Made by a program: the position numbers and the translations under genes. From contig USPX01000024.1 of the NCBI GenBank assembly GCA_900556665.1, positions 1 through 16,680 on the forward strand: a DNA stretch of 16,680 nucleotides, given 5' to 3'. Source of the DNA: an uncultured Eubacteriales bacterium. Its GTDB lineage: Bacteria; Bacillota_A; Clostridia; Lachnospirales; Cellulosilyticaceae. Every line of letters begins with the position of its first letter. Positions within the stretch are counted from its first letter, which is position 1. The notes under the pieces were generated by a model, which made no database searches, was not told the DNA's origin, and saw nothing but the letters and a program-made list of their open reading frames with translations. Below are positions 14,327 through 16,680 of the stretch, in pieces.

Positions 14327-14756
14327 TTAGATTTAAAATTTAAATTTATACTACATATTAATAGGATGTTTTTATAAGTAAAATCAATGACTTATGAAGG
14401 AATAATTCAATGTATTTTATGATTCTTAAAATTAAGATTTGATTTGATAATATTTGTAAAATATGAGTGTTAGTACAAAAATATTTAGATATACGTAATT
14501 AAGGATAAGTAAATGATTGCAAGTGTAAAAAATAAAACAAAAATTATGATACAAAATAAAAATTTTGATATTAATAAAAAAGCAACAACTTATGTCAAAT
14601 TTATTAAAAAACAATAACAAAAGTGTATAAATGAGTGCTAAGATATACTTGGATATGAAAAAAGTATGAAAACTAAAACAAACCAATATTAATTAACAAC
14701 TAAATAAAAAGTAGATAATGATTAATAAATTTTAGAAATAAATAGGAGGTACAACA
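14327..14756. other. Very AT-rich region upstream of the aldolase
   Basis: There is no gene here that I can support. A minus-strand open frame (14432-14686) is Phe/Ile/Tyr-rich, lacks a ribosome site and reads like chance translation of A/T runs. I see no convincing sigma-A promoter for the aldolase, though AGGAGG (14744-14749) precedes its ATG by seven bases. Confidence 0.5.
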
Positions 14757-15718
14757 ATGAGTAATGTACTTGAACAAATCGGTGCATATGGTATCGTTCC
14801 AGTAGTAGTAATCAACAATATCGAAGAAGCTAAGCCACTTGCAAAAGCTTTATGCGAAGGAGGACTTCCAGTAGCAGAAGTAACATTTAGAACAGCATGT
14901 GCTAAAGAAGCTATCAGCGTTATGGCGAAAGAATTCCCAGAAATGTTAATTGGGGCTGGGCAGTTCTTACAACGAAGCAAGTAGATGAAGCTGTAGAAGC
15001 AGGCGCTAAATTCATCGTAAGTCCTGGTCTTAACCCAAAAGTAGTTAAATATTGTGTAGAAAAAGGTATTCCTGTAACACCAGGTTGTGCTAATCCTTCA
15101 GATGTAGAACAAGCTATTGAACTTGGACTTAATGTAGTTAAAGTATTCCCAGCTGAAGCGATTGGGGGAATTAAACTTATCAAATCAATGGCTGGCCCAT
15201 ACACAAATATGAAATTCATGCCAACAGGTGGTATCAATGCTAAAAACCTTAATGATTATTTATCATTCGATAGAATCATTGCGTGTGGTGGGAGCTGGAT
15301 GGTAGATCCTAAATTAGTTGCTGCTGGTGAATTTGATAAAATCACAGAAATGACAAAAGAAGCTGTAACTCAAATGTTAGGATTTGAACTTGCACATGTT
15401 GGAATTAATGCAGAAACAGAAGCTGCTGCTTCAGAAATCGCTGCTGCATTTGATGGTGCATTTAACACAGGCGTTAAAGTTGGCAATAGCTCAATCTTTG
15501 CTGGGCTTGGCGTAGAAGTTATGAAAACACCATACCTTGGAGCTAAAGGACACATTGCATACAAAACAAACTACATTGAAAGAGCTGTAGCTTATCTTAA
15601 AGCTAAAGGCATCGAAATCAATGAAGAATCAGCTAAATACAATGCAAAAGGTAAATTAACAGCAGTTTACTTAAAAGAAGAATTTGGTGGATTTGCTATT
15701 CATTTATTACAAAAATAA
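14757..15718 (+). pseudogene. eda: KDPG/KHG aldolase with C-terminal VOC-like domain, frameshifted
   Basis: The enzyme splits 2-keto-3-deoxy-6-phosphogluconate (and 4-hydroxy-2-oxoglutarate) into pyruvate plus glyceraldehyde-3-phosphate (or glyoxylate). Frame one runs 14757-14984 with Glu41 and Arg45 in AEVTFRT, and then MLIGAG. Frame three carries on from 14963 (VLTTKQVDEAVEAGAKFIVSPG) through the Schiff-base lysine in VVKVFPAE (Lys129 after repair) and MPTGGIN to a stop at 15718. One base is missing at about 14960/14961; adding an A gives GAGTVLTT as in the family and a 320-residue protein. Residues 209-320, starting FELAHVGIN and ending AIHLLQK, look like a VOC (glyoxalase-like) domain, as in longer Firmicutes homologues. 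All other parts are intact, so either a recent mutation or a sequencing error is likely. It is followed 165 bases later by the KDG kinase gene. Confidence 0.88.
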
Positions 15719-15883
15719 TTTATTAATTTAAAGATTAGGCACTTTAGGCGTTGAATGCCTTAAAATTTAAGCATTTTAAAAGTTAATAACGCTACTTCAT
15801 GGAAACATTAATGTGTGACCATTAAATACATAGATGATAAGTAGTAAAAATAAAAATTATATGAGATAATAGGAGAATTTAAA

Positions 15884-16680
15884 ATGAGTAAAGTAGTTAC
15901 TTTCGGTGAAATTATGTTAAGACTTGCCCCAGATGGGTATTTAAGATTCAATCAAGTAGATCACTTCCAAGCAACATATGGTGGTGGAGAAGCTAACGTA
16001 GCAGTTTCTCTTGCTAACTATGGTTTAGAAGCAGAATTCGTAACAAAGTTACCAACACATGATATCGGTCAAGCAGCTATCAATGAACTTCGTAGATATG
16101 GTGTAGAAACAAAACATATCGCTCGTGGTGGTGAAAGAGTTGGGATTTACTTCTTAGAAAAAGGTGCTTCTCAAAGACCTTCAAAAGTAATTTATGATAG
16201 AGCGCACTCTTCAATCTCAACAGCTACAACAGCTGACTTCAACTGGGATGAAATTTTTGAAGGGGCAGAATGGTTCCACTTCACAGGAATCACTCCAGCA
16301 CTTGGTGATGATGCAGCAGCTATCTGTTTAGAAGCTTGTAAAGCAGCTAAAGCTAGAGGTGTAAAAGTAAGTTGTGACCTTAACTATAGAAAAAAATTAT
16401 GGACAAGAGAAAAAGCTGGCGAAGTAATGGCTAGTCTTATGGAATATGTTAACGTATGTATTGCAAATGAAGAAGATGCAGCTGATGTATTTGGTATTCA
16501 TGCAGCAGATACAGATGTAACAAAAGGTGAAGTTAATCACGAAGGTTATAAAGATGTAGCTAAACAACTTAAAGATAGATTTGGTTTTGAATATGTAGCA
16601 ATCACACTTAGAGAATCAATTTCTGCTAGTGATAACAATTGGGCAGCAATGTTATACAATGGCGAAGACTTCTTCTTCTC
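15884..16680 (+). CDS. kdgK: 2-keto-3-deoxygluconate kinase (PfkB family), 5' part
   Basis: The first 265 codons of a ribokinase-like sugar kinase run off the right edge of the window. It opens MSKVVTFGEIMLRLAPDGY, with the KDG-kinase-like LRF and YGGGEANVAVSLANYG (32-46), matching PfkB signature 1, then TKLPTHDIGQAA, RVGIYFLEKGASQRPSKVIYDRA (seen in KDG kinases, written here as IYFLEKGASQRP and VIYDRA), FHFTGITPAL and DLNYRKKLW. The C-terminal DTTGAGD-type catalytic signature lies outside the window. It phosphorylates KDG to KDPG, the substrate of the preceding aldolase. AGGAG (15871-15875) lies eight bases before the ATG. The 165-base gap after the aldolase has a short AGGC/GCCT hairpin but no strong terminator, so co-transcription is likely. 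Confidence 0.93.
   Translation, partial: MSKVVTFGEIMLRLAPDGYLRFNQVDHFQATYGGGEANVAVSLANYGLEAEFVTKLPTHDIGQAAINELRRYGVETKHIARGGERVGIYFLEKGASQRPSKVIYDRAHSSISTATTADFNWDEIFEGAEWFHFTGITPALGDDAAAICLEACKAAKARGVKVSCDLNYRKKLWTREKAGEVMASLMEYVNVCIANEEDAADVFGIHAADTDVTKGEVNHEGYKDVAKQLKDRFGFEYVAITLRESISASDNNWAAMLYNGEDFFF

Noticed and set aside
14432..14686. 84-residue minus-strand open frame rich in Phe, Ile and Tyr
   Set aside because: No ribosome site, extreme A/T composition and low-complexity sequence; it reads as chance translation of the AT-rich spacer.
14949..14965. Programmed ribosomal frameshift in the aldolase
   Set aside because: No canonical slippery heptamer or following strong stem is seen, and this enzyme family has no reason to use frameshifting; an indel explains it more simply.

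Overview
This window is an AT-rich stretch of chromosome from a low-GC Gram-positive anaerobe, most likely a fermentative clostridium of the Lachnospirales/Clostridiales kind. The evidence is strong AGGAGG ribosome sites, TTG and GTG starts, a lipobox signal peptide, a fused AdhE behind a Rex-type operator, a small CxxC redox-disulfide protein, and Entner-Doudoroff/uronate genes. Genus placement (Cellulosilyticum-like) is only a guess from protein style. No transposase, phage gene, CRISPR array, tRNA or rRNA was found.

Layout: (1) 1-725 holds the tail of an upstream gene and about 640 bases with no convincing gene but three hairpins with T-runs. (2) 726-2765 is a MutS2-like ATPase lacking the C-terminal Smr nuclease domain. 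(3) 3117-5875 is a three-gene ABC importer operon of the BtuFCD/FecBCD type (lipoprotein, permease, ATPase), whose terminator is built into its last codons. (4) On the minus strand lie a short ArAE/FUSC-type membrane protein (6162-6659) and adhE (6868-9516). (5) 9517-10418 is a 900-base divergent region. It holds the adhE promoter, a near-perfect Rex operator and a dense cluster of DnaA-box-like 9-mers. (6) On the plus strand are a small DUF1858-type CxxC protein, an unassigned membrane protein and a Nudix hydrolase. (7) On the minus strand are a CaCA-family cation exchanger and a YheO/DauR-type regulator. (8) 14066-14756 is a very AT-rich divergent region with a 47-bp near-perfect palindrome. 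(9) On the plus strand are a KDPG/KHG aldolase fused to a VOC-like domain, broken by a one-base frameshift in this sequence, and the start of a 2-keto-3-deoxygluconate kinase that runs off the window.

How the genes fit together: AdhE reoxidises NADH by making ethanol, and the Rex operator ties it to the NADH/NAD+ ratio. The aldolase and KDG kinase form the lower part of uronate/pectin sugar use (KDG to KDPG to pyruvate plus glyceraldehyde-3-phosphate), with the divergent YheO-type regulator as their obvious candidate controller. The importer probably brings in a corrinoid, heme or ferric siderophore. The most unusual signals are the extra-oriC DnaA-box cluster (10119-10275), the ideal ribosome site inside adhE exactly where the alcohol dehydrogenase half begins, the Smr-less MutS2, the frameshifted aldolase and the long palindrome at 14280-14326. 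I see no clearly new multi-gene system.
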